This document shows, in pieces, positions 36,801 to 50,386 of a stretch of DNA of 64,000 bases (the first letter of the stretch is position 1; the number at the start of each line of letters is the position of its first letter). A model generated the notes under the pieces. That model was given only the letters and a program-made list of their open reading frames with translations, did not search any database and was not told the origin of the DNA. The translations under genes were made by a program, and so were the position numbers. Location: assembly GCF_003286085.1 (NCBI RefSeq), contig NW_020825340.1, positions 1,054,001 to 1,118,000 on the forward strand, given 5' to 3'. The stretch comes from Drosophila persimilis. Taxonomy: Eukaryota > Arthropoda > Insecta > Diptera > Drosophilidae.

Positions 36801-37111
36801 TTAATTGGCCAATTAATAAATAAATATAAGTAAATAAATAAATTGTGTTCAATGGCAAGGAAAATATGTGAATATATAGAGGTTATAACACACAAAGTAG
36901 CAAGTGAATGATCGACAATTATCCTGTCACACTTTTAACCGCACACAGATCACAAATACCAAACGTTTGCCAAAAATAACAGCACAGCAAACAAATAAGT
37001 AACTTTAAAAAAAATCAAAAAAAAAATGCATGCAATGATCGTAAGTATATCGAACTTCCATTGAGCTCAACTCCTTGACGACTCCCTCCGCAATTGTCGA
37101 TCGTGTCTTAC

Positions 37112-37475
37112 CTTCGGGCACTGTAAATCCTTGGCCTTGGGGGCTTTGGCTGGAGTGGATGGCACAGCGGCGGATCACGTTGAAAGCTGTTTCCTTTCTT
37201 GTTTCGCTTTCTTAATTGGATCGGATCGGATCGGATCGGATCGTAGTGGATCTGATCTCGAATATGTTCGATGCACAAATTGAAAAAAAGAGTAAATCGA
37301 GAGTGTTGTTCGCTTGTTTTTTATTCCAATTTCATATATGGGTTATATTCGGGGCACAGCGAACACGGGACGCGCAGCGGGTCGCGATGAGCTGGACGCT
37401 GGACAGGACGCACTCGAAACGCCACACACAAGATGGAGAGACAGAAGACGACTCGTCGCACACAAACGTTGAAAT
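37112..37475 (-). promoter_or_regulatory. Probable dyl noncoding first exon and core promoter
   Basis: On the minus strand a TATAAAA box begins at 37515. A TCATTT initiator-like match has its A at 37475, 40 bp downstream and so slightly far from the box. The exon would run to a canonical donor AAG|GTAAGA at 37112/37111. Upstream, 37600-37720 is packed with GAGAG elements on this strand. The next good acceptor is beside the dyl ATG at about 27217. This is inference from signals alone; no transcript evidence is available here. Confidence 0.4.
37218..37242. repeat. (GGATC)n repeat
   Basis: About five tandem GGATC units. A related GATCC run lies at about 41785-41803. Confidence 0.9.
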
Positions 37476-40400
37476 GAAAATGCGGCCCGGCCGTATCTCT
37501 AACCAAGATTTTATATCGCGTGAAAGTTTTGACCCCTTTACGGCTGCTTCGCTCGAGCGGTGTCTGAGACAAGGCGGAGAGACTATATCGTTGGAGAAAG
37601 AGAGCGCGCAGTGCTTATATATATGTATATCTCTCTCTCTGGAGCAGCACTCTCTCTCTGCGCGATGCTTCTCTGCCCCTCGGCTCTCTCTCGCTATCCC
37701 TCTGTCTCTCTCTGGGTCTCCGCTGAATGCAAAATATGCCGTTTTCGGCTATTCTTTGGCTCAAAACACGACCCGATCCGATCCGAACCGAACAAGTTTC
37801 GGGCCAACTTTTCATTTCAGGCCGCTTTCTGCGGCTCTTTCTTGCGGGAGCATTGCCGGGGTATTTTTGGCAACAAGATTGCAGCGCCTCCCCTCCAGCC
37901 CATGCCACCCCATCGAAAAGGCCCATCGCAGAGGCGGCCTGGTTGTGTCAAGGTAACTGGTGACGTCGGGGCACACCACGATCGAGCCACTACCTCAACG
38001 ATTGCCTAATTTCGATTGTTATTCGTAAAGGGTCCACGTCCGGCTTTGGCTCTGAGTCAGCTAACGGGGCTCCTCGGTTGGCTGTGGGGCGTGCGGCTGG
38101 CTCTTGACGCCTCTTGTTATTCTGGCCAATGCATTGGAAAATTAAATTATGATTATGCAATGCCAACCGCCGCCACCCCCCCCCCCCCCCCCCCCCCCCC
38201 TTAATGACATAATGCATATGTAATTATTGTTAACGGAATGCCTGCCGCTGCGGCAAATTTGTTTGCTTCTGTTTTTGTTTTTTTGTTAATTTAACCTTTG
38301 TGTTTATTTAATAAGTTTATTAAGTCATTTTATTGTCTGGCTGCTCCTGCACTTTTGATAAAAGAAATCATTTCGAAATGGAATTTTGTACCCTTGTTTC
38401 TCGTTGATTTATCTGAGCGAGCAAGTTCGTTGCTTAAGTCTTTTGTTTGGTTCGAGAGAAATTAATTGAATAAAAGTGGAAATATTTGATTGTGTTATTT
38501 GCACAACTGTTGGGGCTGTGGTCCCTTTGTTTATTTTATAGGTTCTCAAAAGAGGTTCCCCCAAGAATGAGTTGTGAAAGTTTTCCCCATATTCCATTGT
38601 TATTTTAAGCAAATCAAAGAATCTCAAGAATTTATCGAAAATCAAGGCAGTTTTTATAAATACTTTGTACGAGTATTTTTGAACATTTAATGAAATCTCT
38701 TTCTACGATTATCCCATTTCTATGGGAATTAATTCAATTAAATTATGCTCCATGAAACTGTGGTTATTATTAGTGATTAAAGATTGTTTAACAAAACGCA
38801 GCCATTAAATGATTTCTGGCCAATTTGGGAGTGCCTTGGGGGCCAGGTAATGCTCCGCATTGCACAACTGAAACGAAAAGATAACCCAAACCAAGAAACC
38901 AACAAATAACTTTGTGCCAATTTTGATCAATTTGCCAAAAGCAAATGTGTCACCCGCCACCAGACTCCACTGGGAGATATTTTTTGGCCAATTTCCGATG
39001 ATGAAATGGCACAAAAATGCTTACACAAATTGCCAGGCCGGCACACTCTCGCAGATGATTAAATAGAAATGCCCAAATCGGAGGGGGAGAGAGAGATACC
39101 AAATGCGAAATGTATCTACGACAATTGATCCGTCTCGAGGCGGAGCCAAGCCCCAAGAAAGTAATCTTTGTGAACTTTCATTTGGCCAAAGCACCTTGGC
39201 TGCCCAAGCGATGACAGCATGGAGGGAGGGTCTGCTGTCTGTCTGCTTGGCCCTCCGCCTCTGGGCCAGACCAAAAGAAATCGAAAGTTCCGTGTGCTGG
39301 GGGTTTCGATTTCATGCAGTGCCAATCGCCAATCGCAGCCCTGCCCTGCCTTGGATCCGGGGTGATTCACATACAGCGCAGCACACATGGGGCATGCATG
39401 GGCCCAGGCATGGCTTCGAATGACGTAGATCCTCTGCACAAGCACCAGCATAAATGCGTTTGTTTGAATTCAAAATAATGCTTTTTGTGATTCGCTGTGG
39501 TTACGCTGGCAGCCCCTGCCATCCGCCATCCGCCATCCAAAACGGAATTGGGTCAGGGACGTGCCTGGCATGCTAATTGAGTTACGGATATGCCTCACGG
39601 CCTGACGCATCTCGATCTCGATGGTACGTGGGCAGGCCCAGATCCAGCTCGGTTTCTGTTTCTGTTTCTGTTTCGGTTTCGGTTTGTTTTGTCTTTTCTT
39701 TCTAGAAAATTAAGCCCCGAACCGGGGGGTTCGCTTGGAGTTCGCTTGGAGTTCGCTTGGTTGGGAAAGGCAATGGTTTGTGCGTAGAGAACTCAGATGT
39801 GATGTAATTCGTAAGGGAAAGTAAGGCAATATCTGGAAAAGAGTTAAGCATTCCATGAACCTACCTTTTATTGAATGATTAACAGCTCTTGGTTCGAGTA
39901 TACTCAGATCTCCACTTACTCTCACTCTTTATTTGCATTTTTATAGAACCATCTGATGGTGATAAACGTGATAATTTGATATACAAATCGTATATAGAGA
40001 GATATTTAAGGGGTAACAACTAGAATACATTAAAGTTCTTCTTCCAGTTACAAATCTTCATGTCTTTCTGTTGCAGAAGAACTCTTTAAAAATATACAAA
40101 TATTCCCACTGCCTTTTACAATTTACTTAACACTTTATGCAAACATAAAAACAATATAAAAACTATATTAAAAAATGAAATAAAAGTTTGTCCAACACTA
40201 AACGTGTTTACCATTTCCCCCAAAAATCTTTATCTTTCGGCCGTTTCCTACATTTCTCACTTGATTTTGACAACAATAGCCCGAGGTAATCCCGAGTTCA
40301 TTTAGTTAATTTTTTTGGAGTTTTTTTTTTTGGAAAATACTGAAACCTGTTGGCCTACGGTGTTTTGCGAGATTCGGGTGTCTGCTGGTATCTTTCTCCC

Positions 40401-43400
40401 ACCTTTTCCGATGCCAGTGCAGTTATAACGGAGCACAATTTAAGCTCTTATTGTTTATCGACAAATTATTGTCGACCGGGGTCTGGCCCTAACAATGTCA
40501 ATCATTATGCAAGTCCCCCCCACCCTCCGTGCACCCCAGCACGGGTCTCCGGTCTCCCGGTCAACGAGCTCAATGGAATCACCTCTGCGTCCCGAACGCT
40601 CTACAGATCTGATCTCCACTCTTTTTTTACTTTCCATTTCTTTTGTCAGTCGCTGCTGCTGCTGCTGCTGGGCCACAATTTGTTGAGTGTCTTTATGGCT
40701 TTTATTGTTATTGTTGGAGGCTTTTCCGTTGGGTTGAGTCTGTCGCCAGGCCCTAAAACACATTTATAAAGACAATGAACTTTTGCAGCTCTAGACGATG
40801 GTGAATGCTGTGGGGGGAATGCTGCTCCACTCCAGACTGTAGTAACTGCAGATCAGGTGCTGGCAGCATACTTTGGCACCAGACTGTTTGTCTACTGCTT
40901 GGCAAACAAAATATGTGCCTCCTATCTGGAGGCAAGAAAATGTTGATTTTTATTAGAGATTTAGCCGATGATTGCCTTCTAAACATTACTTTTGTTTTAA
41001 TCGAATGGAATTGAGTTCGAAATTCTGTTGATTTATTGGTATAATTCATTGTAAGGGAATATAAATTGTACTTGTTTTAAAACAGAAAGCAGGAATTAGG
41101 ATTTCTTTTCAATATTTCTAAGAATATCATTCCCTTGGTGGGGGGCGATTGGTACCCAAGAATCTTAGCTTCACTAACTTCGAATGATTTGTTTCTGTCC
41201 CTATGGTGATATTACTCCCACGACGACAGTTCCTCGGTGAATTTCTCTGTGTCCATGAAACTTGTCAATTGATTTTGAGTTTGGTTTCGGTGTTTCTTCG
41301 GTTGTTGGCGGCTGCTGCGCCCTTTTGGCCATATCTTCTGCTGATGGTTGGCCGCATAAATGGCGCTTAATTATTATTTTATGCATATGACTTGGCTACG
41401 GGTTGGGGCTTGGGTTCGGGTTCGGGTTACTTATGGGAGTCGAGCTGTGGCCGTGGCCGTGGACGGAGCCTGAGTCATGCGCCATATATCACTTTCACTC
41501 GCCAAAAGCCAAGAAATGCTAAAAGCAAAACGGCAAAAATCTCAATCGAGCATCGAAAGGCCCGAGACAGAGCCAAAGTCAGACGAAAGACGAAAGACAG
41601 AGCCAAAAGGCGTGTCTGGGTCTGGGGCCAAGGAACAGCTACGCTACAATACATGTGCCACATGCAACGCTACAAGCCTGGATCAGCTTTGGCTCTTTTG
41701 TTGGACTCCGCGGATGTCAATTTGCATTTAATTGCGAGAGACAGAGTCGAGAGCTAAGCCCCGGCATCAGCATCAGCATCCACTCCGATCCGATCCGATC
41801 CGATCACCAGTCGAGAGCTGCAGTTGAAAGGCGTTGAAAGGCCTCTGTGTCCGGCTTATGTCCGATATGGCCGATTGCATAAGCTGCATATAGCCTGGCT
41901 AAAAAAAAGAAAAGAGAGTTTTTTAAAATAGCTTCCTAACGCCTTCCAGTGTACAAAGGCCGGGCATCCATCAGCCTGATGGCTGGGCTTTGTTTGCTGT
42001 CGATCGAAGACCAATTTCCAATTCCACAAAGATTTTTGGGGGCTATCAATATTGATACAAGACATTTGGATGTTATGTGTATCTTTCGGGCTAGGCTTGG
42101 CTAGTCTCTCCGTTTAGCACAAAACACTCACACTCGACGATTTTCACTTTCGTTTCACACTGTGGCACATGCACACACTATGTGTACATATATCTCCCTC
42201 TATATAGACACCGATATCTGGCTGTGTGCGTATGCAAATTAGGTAGCGACAGCGACAACAAGGCGCAGAAATACCGTAAGTGGCCAACAGCAAAATCTCT
42301 GCTACAGATATGAGAAAAGATGAGGCACAGACACTGACACAGACAGAGATATCTCCGTATCACAGATACACAGATACGATAGTGGCCGCAAGTTAAGCGG
42401 TTTTTTGGCCAAATGAAAGAGAAATTGTGCTCGGTCCAAGTCGAGATATTGTGGAGTTGTTTTTTCTTGTTATTGTTATTAAAAATATGCTAATTGGTGC
42501 GCAAGCTGAAGCTAAAAGATACAAATGCCTGGCTCATGGCCCATAAGCATGAGCATTATGATTTAATCTATCTGTGAGTAGCCGCCACTTGAAGATATTT
42601 CTTCTGGGAATGAAATGGAATATACAATGACATAATCAGCAAAGAATCATAGACACCTATTATAGACTATTTTCAGCCATATCTCCATCGGTTTCTCCCG
42701 CTCCCAGTGAGAGCATCAAAGAGTTGTCAATACCACGCTAATTTCTCGACCGATTAAGCCCCTGCTGCGTATGGTTATGGGAATATATTATAAATTTGCA
42801 AAGCGGAAACCATAAGATACATAAATGATGCGATGCCCATGTGTGTGCTTGACTTTCTTTCAATCTTTCTAAAAGTTGTGTAACGTAACGCTTTGTATTT
42901 TTTTTAGGATTCATCGGTGGCGTTGCGCAACCCGGCATTTGTCACCCCCCTCGCGTTCCAAGACATTCGAAAATGCATTAATCAAATCAAAGTCGAACGG
43001 ACTTTTCGTGAGGAATGAATGTGTGAGTGAGCCCAGAATGCGGCGATCTGTGGAGCGTGTAAAGTGAAAAGACTTTGGGGAATTTGACACCCATTAAAAC
43101 GGTTCGGTTTTGGTTGTTGGGTTTCGGCCTTTTGCTTTCATTCAGAGCCGAGAAACCATCGTTAATTGATATCAAAGCTTGAAGTCGACTGGACTGGATG
43201 CGTTTGTGGCTGAGGCCATTTATAATTGCATTTTAATGCTATTTATTCAGTCGGATATTGGGGGGGAGGGGGGTAGATGGGCTGGGGATACACATGGGTC
43301 GCTGGGCCCTCGACGAGGGCTATCATTAGGCAACAGCAGCAGTGGGTTACTTAATGACCCTAAGCCAAAAGACCTCCAGCCTTTCTAGGGGGGCTGCAAA

Positions 43401-44207
43401 CTGTGAAAGAGAAATGGCCGGGCGCAAGAAAGAGATGCGGAGAAAGCATCGCTGCCAGCCAGTGGCAGCAACCCAACTGCAACAATTCGCTAACCCAGCC
43501 AAACAATCACAGAGACAGCAGCAGCAACAAGAGAACAGATACATATGTATGTATATGTACCTCTAGATATGCAAATCCATTCATTCGCTGATTACTTTCG
43601 TTTGCTGTACTGTGGAAAGGTTGATGTGATGCTTTGGCTTTGCCTTGCAGATGTTCACGGTGTCTGATTTGATTGGTTTGCATATGAATTAACATGTAAA
43701 TTGTATAGATTGTTGCACTGATTGGCACTAAATTAAATTGTAGACACTTAGCTTTGAGTAATACAGATTTAAATCAAACTTTGGTAATAGATTTGGCAAC
43801 AGGAATTTTGGAATTTTCAAACAATGATACATGCTCAGTGGCGCCACCTGTAGGCATGCCTAGCAATCACTAATATAGTAAAAATGTTAAAAACCAGCCA
43901 TTAAATAGTTTATTTAGCTGAATGTGGGCTGTGCAATCATTAAAAGTTTGTAGTAGATCAGATATACTGTGATTCTTGTGGAATTTTCGCCAGAAATTCC
44001 GATTCAGAAATCAATCCGATTAGCCGTGTTTCGCACCACAGGATTCCAAGTACTGTTTTCAAACACTTTACAGCACTGTGCCCATCAGCTGTTGGCTCCC
44101 GCGACTTTCAACACATTTCGCGCCAAAACACAATCATAATAGTGTGCGTTTTCAGATTGTTTTTGGTTGTGTTTTTTACTTTAACTCAAAAGAAGTGACC
44201 CAGAAAC
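37476..44207. other. Intergenic block between dyl promoter and Claspin
   Basis: About 6.7 kb without a supported gene. Contents seen: GAGA/CTCT-rich sequence (37600-37720), a 25-nt C run (38176-38200), scattered A/T runs, and GGTTTCGGTTT-like runs near 39660-39690. Longer open frames here are of biased composition and lack conserved-looking domains. Confidence 0.5.
38176..38200. repeat. Poly-C tract
   Basis: About 25 consecutive C following GCCGCCA, the longest homopolymer in the window. Confidence 0.9.
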
Positions 44208-47200
44208 ATGAGCGAAACGGTTGCCGAAACAGCAACGGCTGCAGAAAATGACGAGCAAGAAGACTCAATGGAAAAGCTGCAAGTGGAGGAGGAAGACGAG
44301 AAAAACGTTTCCGCTGAAGATTTGTTGGGTGGCAAAAGTCTGATGATGTCGGACAGCGAAAATGAAGATATCTCCGATGCAAAGGACCAGAAAGTGGCGT
44401 CCAAGAGCAGGAGGCAGCGATTTCTAGACAGCGATGATGAGGAAGATGGAAAATCAGTGCAGGAGAAGGTGGGCAGAGAGGTGGACCAGGCAGAGGCACA
44501 GATATCCCCCATATCCAGAAGACAGCGTCTCCCAGACAGTGATGATGAAAACGAAAGGGAATCCGATAAGGCAGAAGAGCACATCTCGCCGAAATCCAGT
44601 AGGCCTCGCTTTCCAGACATTAATGAAGAAGATGAGGAGTATATGGCCCCCAAAGCCAAGCAGAAGATATCTGCCATCATCGACACGGACAGTGAGGGAG
44701 AGCCGCAGGGGCCCAAGGAAGAGGACAAGCCAAAGAAAAAGAACAAGCGGGAAAAGAAAAAGAAACACCGAATGGACAGCGACAGCGACAGCGAAAGCGA
44801 AAGCCACAGCCATGACGAATCCCAGAAAGAGCAAAGCGGTGAGAAAACTAGTCCCGCAAAGAACAAACTCAAAGGTCTAGTGGACTCTGAATCTGAGCCG
44901 GAGCCAAGCAACGGAGAGGAGTCCGGCGGAGAGCAAGAGAATGCCACTGAAGTTCACGCCGAGGCACCTAAGAAAGCCAAGGCCGTGCGGGTAAATTTCT
45001 CCGTTCAATAGAGATTGGAAAATGCATTAACCAAATTCCGATTCCCCATTTTCTTAGGCATCGGCCAAAAAAGCGCTGGACACTATGCAGGCCATTCAGA
45101 GCGAGCAACAGCGGTTGCATCGCGAGGCGCACATTAGTGTGCCCTACCACCAGCCCAAACCGCGTACCCTGAAGGAATTTCTTAGCCGCCGCACTATCAA
45201 TACACCTCTGGCCACGGCTATGGCCGGGGGGAGTCCCATGCCCAGCAAACAGCCAAGAAAATCGATGGGCCTGCGTATGAACAGAGAGGAACTGGAGGCA
45301 TATGCGTAAGTACTGTAGATTCCATCGGAAAGTTGTGTTTCATTATTTTTACATTTGCAGAAAACTAATGGACGATCGCGCCAAGGAGGCCACTGAGTTT
45401 TTCAAGTCCGAATCGGAACCCGATGATGAGGATGGTTCGGACGACAATGAAGCGCCTGTGGAGAAAGATAATCCTGGTGTAATGGATGAAGCGGCAGACA
45501 TCTTAGACGAAGTGAAGAAGCAGTCAGAAGAAATAGCCGAAGAGATAGTGAAAGACCTTGCTATGGAGGAGGAGAAGGTGGAAGAGCCAATAGCATCTAC
45601 TTCTGCTGCAGCTGCCCTTAGGTTCGCGGAAATGAGCGAATGTCTACCAGAACCAGGGGTGGGATTATCCACCAAAGACTGCCTCGTCACGGAAGTTATT
45701 GAGCTGCCCAGATTGGATTTAAGTACTATTAATATCACGCCGCCTTCTAAGCCCGCTACTCCCCGGATAAGTGAGGCCATTCGAAGGCTGAAGATTGAGA
45801 AAAGCACGGATGTGAGTCCCTCGTTGAAAGGAGATGCCACAATGCTGATTGATCTGGAAACGGGCGACATGTTTGCCAAAAAATCAACCGGAGTTGACGA
45901 TTTGCTACAACGTCTGATCAAAACACGAGAGGCCAAGAAGCACAAGACCACGGAGACTGTCAAGTGAGTAGAAGATGCCACCATTTAACACCCCCGACTA
46001 ACGCCAATTTCCATTTAGCATCCTGTCTACGGCGCATGGGAAACTGGAGATGTCCAAGGTGAACATTCACTTGCATGAGGAGGAGCCTGTCAACAAGGAT
46101 GCCACGCCTGGATCGGCCTATGTGAAAATGCAAGAGCAACTCAAGTCACGTATCACGCAGAAGCGCATGGAAGATCTGCGCAAAAAGCAGGCAGAGGAAA
46201 AGGAAAGAGCAGCAGAAGACGACGAAGAGGAAGGCATGGATGTGGATGAGGATGAGGAGTACGAGCCGGATGAAAAGCCTTGCCCCTCTGCAGTGGCCAT
46301 CAATGAGGACGAGGAGATACTAGAAGAAGGCGAGGAAACAGCATTGGATGAAGCTGATGCTGAAGAGGATGTTCAATTAGATGCTGAAGTTGAAGATGTT
46401 ACACCTGAATCGGAAAATAGCAGTGAAAGTGAGGAAGAAAGTGAGCCAGAGGAGGAGAATCTAGCTGGAAAGAAGAGGAATCGAATCATCAGAGCCTTCC
46501 AGGATGATGACAATTCTGATGAGGACGACTTGGATCTTCTACAGACTCCAAAGCCGCCCAGCAATGCCACACCCATGACGGCCACTCAGCTTCAACTGTC
46601 CGCCCACAAACTTTTCGATGCGGAGACCCGGCGCACTGCCAGCGACGAGGAGAATGAACTGCTCGACCTGTGCTCTGGCCAATTCCCGCAATCCCAAATG
46701 GGCTCCTCAGCAGCTCCCTCCACGGACACGGCGCTGATTAGTCAGATTCCCATGACACAATTTGGAATGGCAAGCAGCCAAGCCCCCGAAGAACTGGAGT
46801 CCCTCTGTTCAGGCACCTTTGCAACACAGCAGCCCACGCAGCAGACAGAACAGCCTAAAGAAGACTCCCAGCCGGTACAGGTAGCCAACAAAATTGTGTC
46901 CAGTGATGAGGAGACAAAGGAGGAACCCCTTGAGACAGAGAAGCCGCGCAACAAGAAACTCACCAAGAAAAAGCCAAAGAAAAGAGCTTTAGGCTTCTCC
47001 GATGACGAAGAGAGCGATGCCGAGGACTGCGACGAGGAGGAGGTGGAGCCGCTGGGAAGCGATGCAGAACCAGTGGAGGAGATACCCGAAACTTTTGTCG
47101 ACTATGACTCCGAGGAGAATGAAATCGTTGTAGAAATGACAAAAAAAGATCGCAAGCTGCGAGCATCAAACTTTATGGAAAAGGAGGCGGAATTATCCGA

Positions 47201-48210
47201 GTCTGAGTGGGGCTCCGCCGACGAAGACGAGAAGAACATGGATACCTATGACATAGAACTGGGCGATGAAGATGAGTTCGATCGGGAAAAGCTACGCAGC
47301 GAACTCGGACAAATCCATGCGTAAGTATAAACGTAGGATAGACTTAACAAACAAATGTCATTCGGATTTCTTTTTTTCACAGACGCAAAATGCTCGACCA
47401 GGATATACGGGAGGTGCGTCAAATCAAAGAAATGCTTTTCGAGGACGAAGAGGGAGCCGTACGACAACGCCAGTTCCGCTGGAAAAATGTCGATAGTGGT
47501 TTCAGTCTAGAGGATCAGCAGCGCACTGAGAACGGTGAGGCCAACGAGGGCAGTGGCGATGAGGAGAACGAGCATATGTGGCGCAAGATTCGCTACGAAC
47601 GCGAGCAGCTCCTACTGGAGAATGGACTGAAAGCGGTGAGTGCAAGATCGATTATCGTATGGATATCAGTTTCTGAATTTGAATCATTTAGGAGGGTGCC
47701 ACCCCCCTATCTCCAGCCGTGGCGAACAACACCAGCAATTCCGGAAACTCTATTCGTAGGCTGAACATAATCACAGCCAAGAAGACGACGGTGGAGATGA
47801 AGAAGAGCTCCCCGTTCCTAATCTCAAAGACTGTGACTGGAAGGCAGCAGAAGGGCACGGTACGTGGCTCCTTCCTCGTGCGGGACAACGAAACACTCAC
47901 CAAACTGGCTGGATTTACTAAGGGAAGTGCTGGCGATGTGGACGGAACAGCGGGAACTGTTTCCGTAAAGACGGCCAGGGCCAAAAACTTTGTGTTTGCC
48001 ACGCTAACAGAGGAGGAACACGAGGTAATAGTTTCGCCTGCATCTCTCATAGTTTCCAATCACTCTAATGTATATTTTTGTCGTTTTCAGAATCAAAAAC
48101 GCAAGGCGGCGGATTTACTCAACAGCAGCAGTGAAACGGGAGTTAATTTCATGAAGAAGCCGCGCCTGGAGCCACGTCGGGAGAAGTGCCTTATTGATCA
48201 ACTTCTTTAG
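44208..48210 (+). CDS. Claspin: Claspin, replication checkpoint mediator
   Basis: Seven exons: 44208-44990, 45058-45305, 45361-45963, 46019-47320, 47383-47635, 47692-48024 and 48091-48210, with all phases consistent, giving 1213 aa. Claspin rides with the replication fork and bridges ATR to Chk1. Two Chk1-binding-like motifs are present: ELLDLCSGQF (758-767) and ELESLCSGTF (803-812). The N-terminus repeats an (R/P)R(F/L)xDSDDE pattern three times. Acidic tracts and basic stretches alternate, as in the family. The C-terminal core EIVVEMTKKDRKLRASNF and MLDQDIREVRQIKEMLFEDE is the most conserved-looking part. AATAAA at 48298-48303 is the likely poly(A) signal. Confidence 0.94.
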
Positions 48211-48744
48211 TATAGAGTTGTTAATTTTTTTGATTAGCTATGATTAAGTTTGATAATTAGGTTTTATGATAAAAAATAGTAATTTTAAGTCGTTTTAAAT
48301 AAAAACAACATTTCCAACACGCTTCACAACACTGCTCTAGTGAGACCATATTTCGAAACGCACAAAATCCCACAACACATAGACATGTTTACATATATTG
48401 TAAGCTAATTTATTTGTAAATTTATACGTGAATATGTGAGTAAATTATATATTACACCGTCTCCGTGCATTTCGGGAGCAGCGAGAACAAAGGCTTCGAA
48501 GCCCAGAAACGCCCCCGCCCTATCAAGTTGCGTGTAGGTATCGTTAAGTTAATCTAATCTGAGAAAAACTAGACAGCCCAGCGACTGCGCTGCCCCGTGC
48601 CTTAAATTTTATAAACTACGAAGCCGGCTGGACTGCGGCGAATCATTAAACATTTACCAGAGGACGCCGCCGGACGCTTAGCGCAACGCCACCGCCGTGC
48701 AATAAATAAACAAATAACAGCGACGCGACAGCAATTACAACACA
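48211..48744. other. Claspin 3' UTR and Pmp34 promoter
   Basis: A short AT-rich 3' UTR with AATAAA at 48298, then the 5' flank and leader of the Pmp34 gene. No coding signal. Confidence 0.5.
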
Positions 48745-50251
48745 ATGGTGGCCCCGTCGAAGCTCAGTCAAGTTTTTAGCTACCAAAACTGGGTGCATGC
48801 CATCTCCGGTGCTGCCGTAAGTGCATAAATATTTGCCGGTTAAAGGTCAAATCACGCTAATTACCATACCAACATCTCTTTGTAAATAGGGTGGCTGCAT
48901 AGCCATGAGCACCTTCTACCCACTGGACACGGTGCGTTCCCGCCTGCAACGTAAGTCTGAGGCACTGACCGAGTCTCGCAACCAATCTCAATGGCCAAGA
49001 TAAGCCATAACAGACCCACACACATAGATAATAAGTATTATTATTAGGAGAGTTCAAACTCCAGCGAGACCCACTAATCAATTTCCCCCCGCTAATCCAA
49101 TTTCGTGGTTTGTGTATCGATGAGATATGATGGTCATGGTCTGCTTTCGAACCATATCGATGGGTCCCGTCCCAGTGATATGCGCTTCTTAAGTGTGTAC
49201 CATCCATTCCATTTGGCATAGAATATAATGAGCGTGGGCATTGTGTTGCTAAATTGAATAGTATAGGGTTAACGTCAATAACCTTTCTCGAAATTAGGTA
49301 CGGTAATTATCATATTACGGTCCAAGGTTCAGTTGGTAGCTTTACTTTCTATATTTGTGACCCATTAAATTAGCGGAGAATCAGAAGCTAAAGTTCTGTG
49401 GCCACAATATTAATGTTTCCCTTTGTCTAATTTCAGTGGAGGAGGCTGGTGAGGTGCGCAGCACCATGCAGATGCTCAAGGAGATCGTTCTGGGCGAGGG
49501 TTTCCAGTCGCTCTACCGCGGACTGGGTCCAGTTCTCCAGAGCCTGTGCATTTCGAACTTTGTTTATTTCTACACATTCCATGCCCTCAAGGCGCTGGCC
49601 TCGAATGGAAAAGCATCGCAGCAAAGCGCACTGAAGGATCTGCTGCTTGGCTGCATCGCTGGCGTGATCAATGTCCTTACAACCACTCCCTTCTGGGTGG
49701 TCAACACGCGACTGCGCATGCGCAACGTGGCCGGGACCTCTGATGAGGTCAACAAGCACTACAAGAGTCTTGTGGAGGGTCTCAAGTATGTGGCCAAAAC
49801 AGAGGGTCTCGCCGGCCTGTGGTCGGGAACGATTCCCTCGCTGATGCTCGTCTCGAATCCTGCGCTGCAGTTCATGATGTACGAGCTGTTAAAACGGAAC
49901 ATCATGACCTTCACCGGTGGAGAGGTAGGCAGCCTGGGCTTCTTCTTCATCGGGGCCATTGCCAAGGCCTTTGCCACGGTGCTGACCTATCCCCTGCAGT
50001 TGGTGCAGACCAAGCTGCGTCATCGCAGCAAGGAGGCTACAGCCGCACCCTCAACGTCCCGACAGGCGGGCCAAAAAAGCGAGAGCACTCTGGAGATGAT
50101 GATCAGTATATTGCAGCACACAGGAGTTCGAGGTCTGTTCCGTGGCCTGGAGGCCAAGATTCTCCACACCGTGCTCACTGCCGCGCTCATGTTCATGGCG
50201 TACGAGAAGATAGCCAGCACAGTCGGCCTGCTGCTCAAACGGAATGCATAG
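48745..50251 (+). CDS. Pmp34: Peroxisomal carrier PMP34 (SLC25A17)
   Basis: Exons 48745-48816, 48890-48950 and 49437-50251 (phases 0 and 1) give 315 aa, the usual length of the mitochondrial carrier family. Three repeats of the carrier motif PxD/TxxR/K are seen: PLDTVRSRL, TTPFWVVNTRLR and TYPLQLVQTKLR. PMP34-specific features include FYTFHALKAL and the variant TPFWVVNTR in repeat 2. The protein exchanges CoA, FAD, NAD and nucleotides across the peroxisomal membrane. Six membrane helices fit the spacing. The second intron (486 nt) is the longest. The stop is 135 bp from that of the convergent THUMP gene. Confidence 0.95.
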
Positions 50252-50386
50252 AGGAGGCTCTAGTCTACATAATTATACACACACATGACTTAGATACGGA
50301 TATGGCCAGCATACACTCCAAAGTTAGCCGTTAAGCGTTGATGGATTAAAGAAAGAACAAATTTAACGAGGAACTTCTATAAAATT

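Larger units (their letters stand above)
27188..37111. other. Large gene-free block, probably dyl 5' intron
   Basis: About 9.9 kb with no convincing coding sequence on either strand. A minus-strand splice acceptor (CAATTTCAACAG at about 27218-27229) sits 31 nt upstream of the dyl ATG, and a donor (AAG|GTAAGA) lies at 37112/37111. Together they fit one long 5' UTR intron. It is full of simple repeats: GTTAAC x4 at 27492-27515, (CA)n at 27872-27907, TCCAC repeats at 30296-30320, G18 at 31194-31211, G19 at 33822-33840, and (TG)n near 35545-35568. Fly introns like this usually hold enhancers. Confidence 0.5.

Noticed and set aside
37216-37956. A 246-codon open frame on the plus strand
   Set aside because: Composition is driven by GGATC and CT repeats, it has no recognisable domain, and it overlaps the predicted minus-strand dyl promoter.
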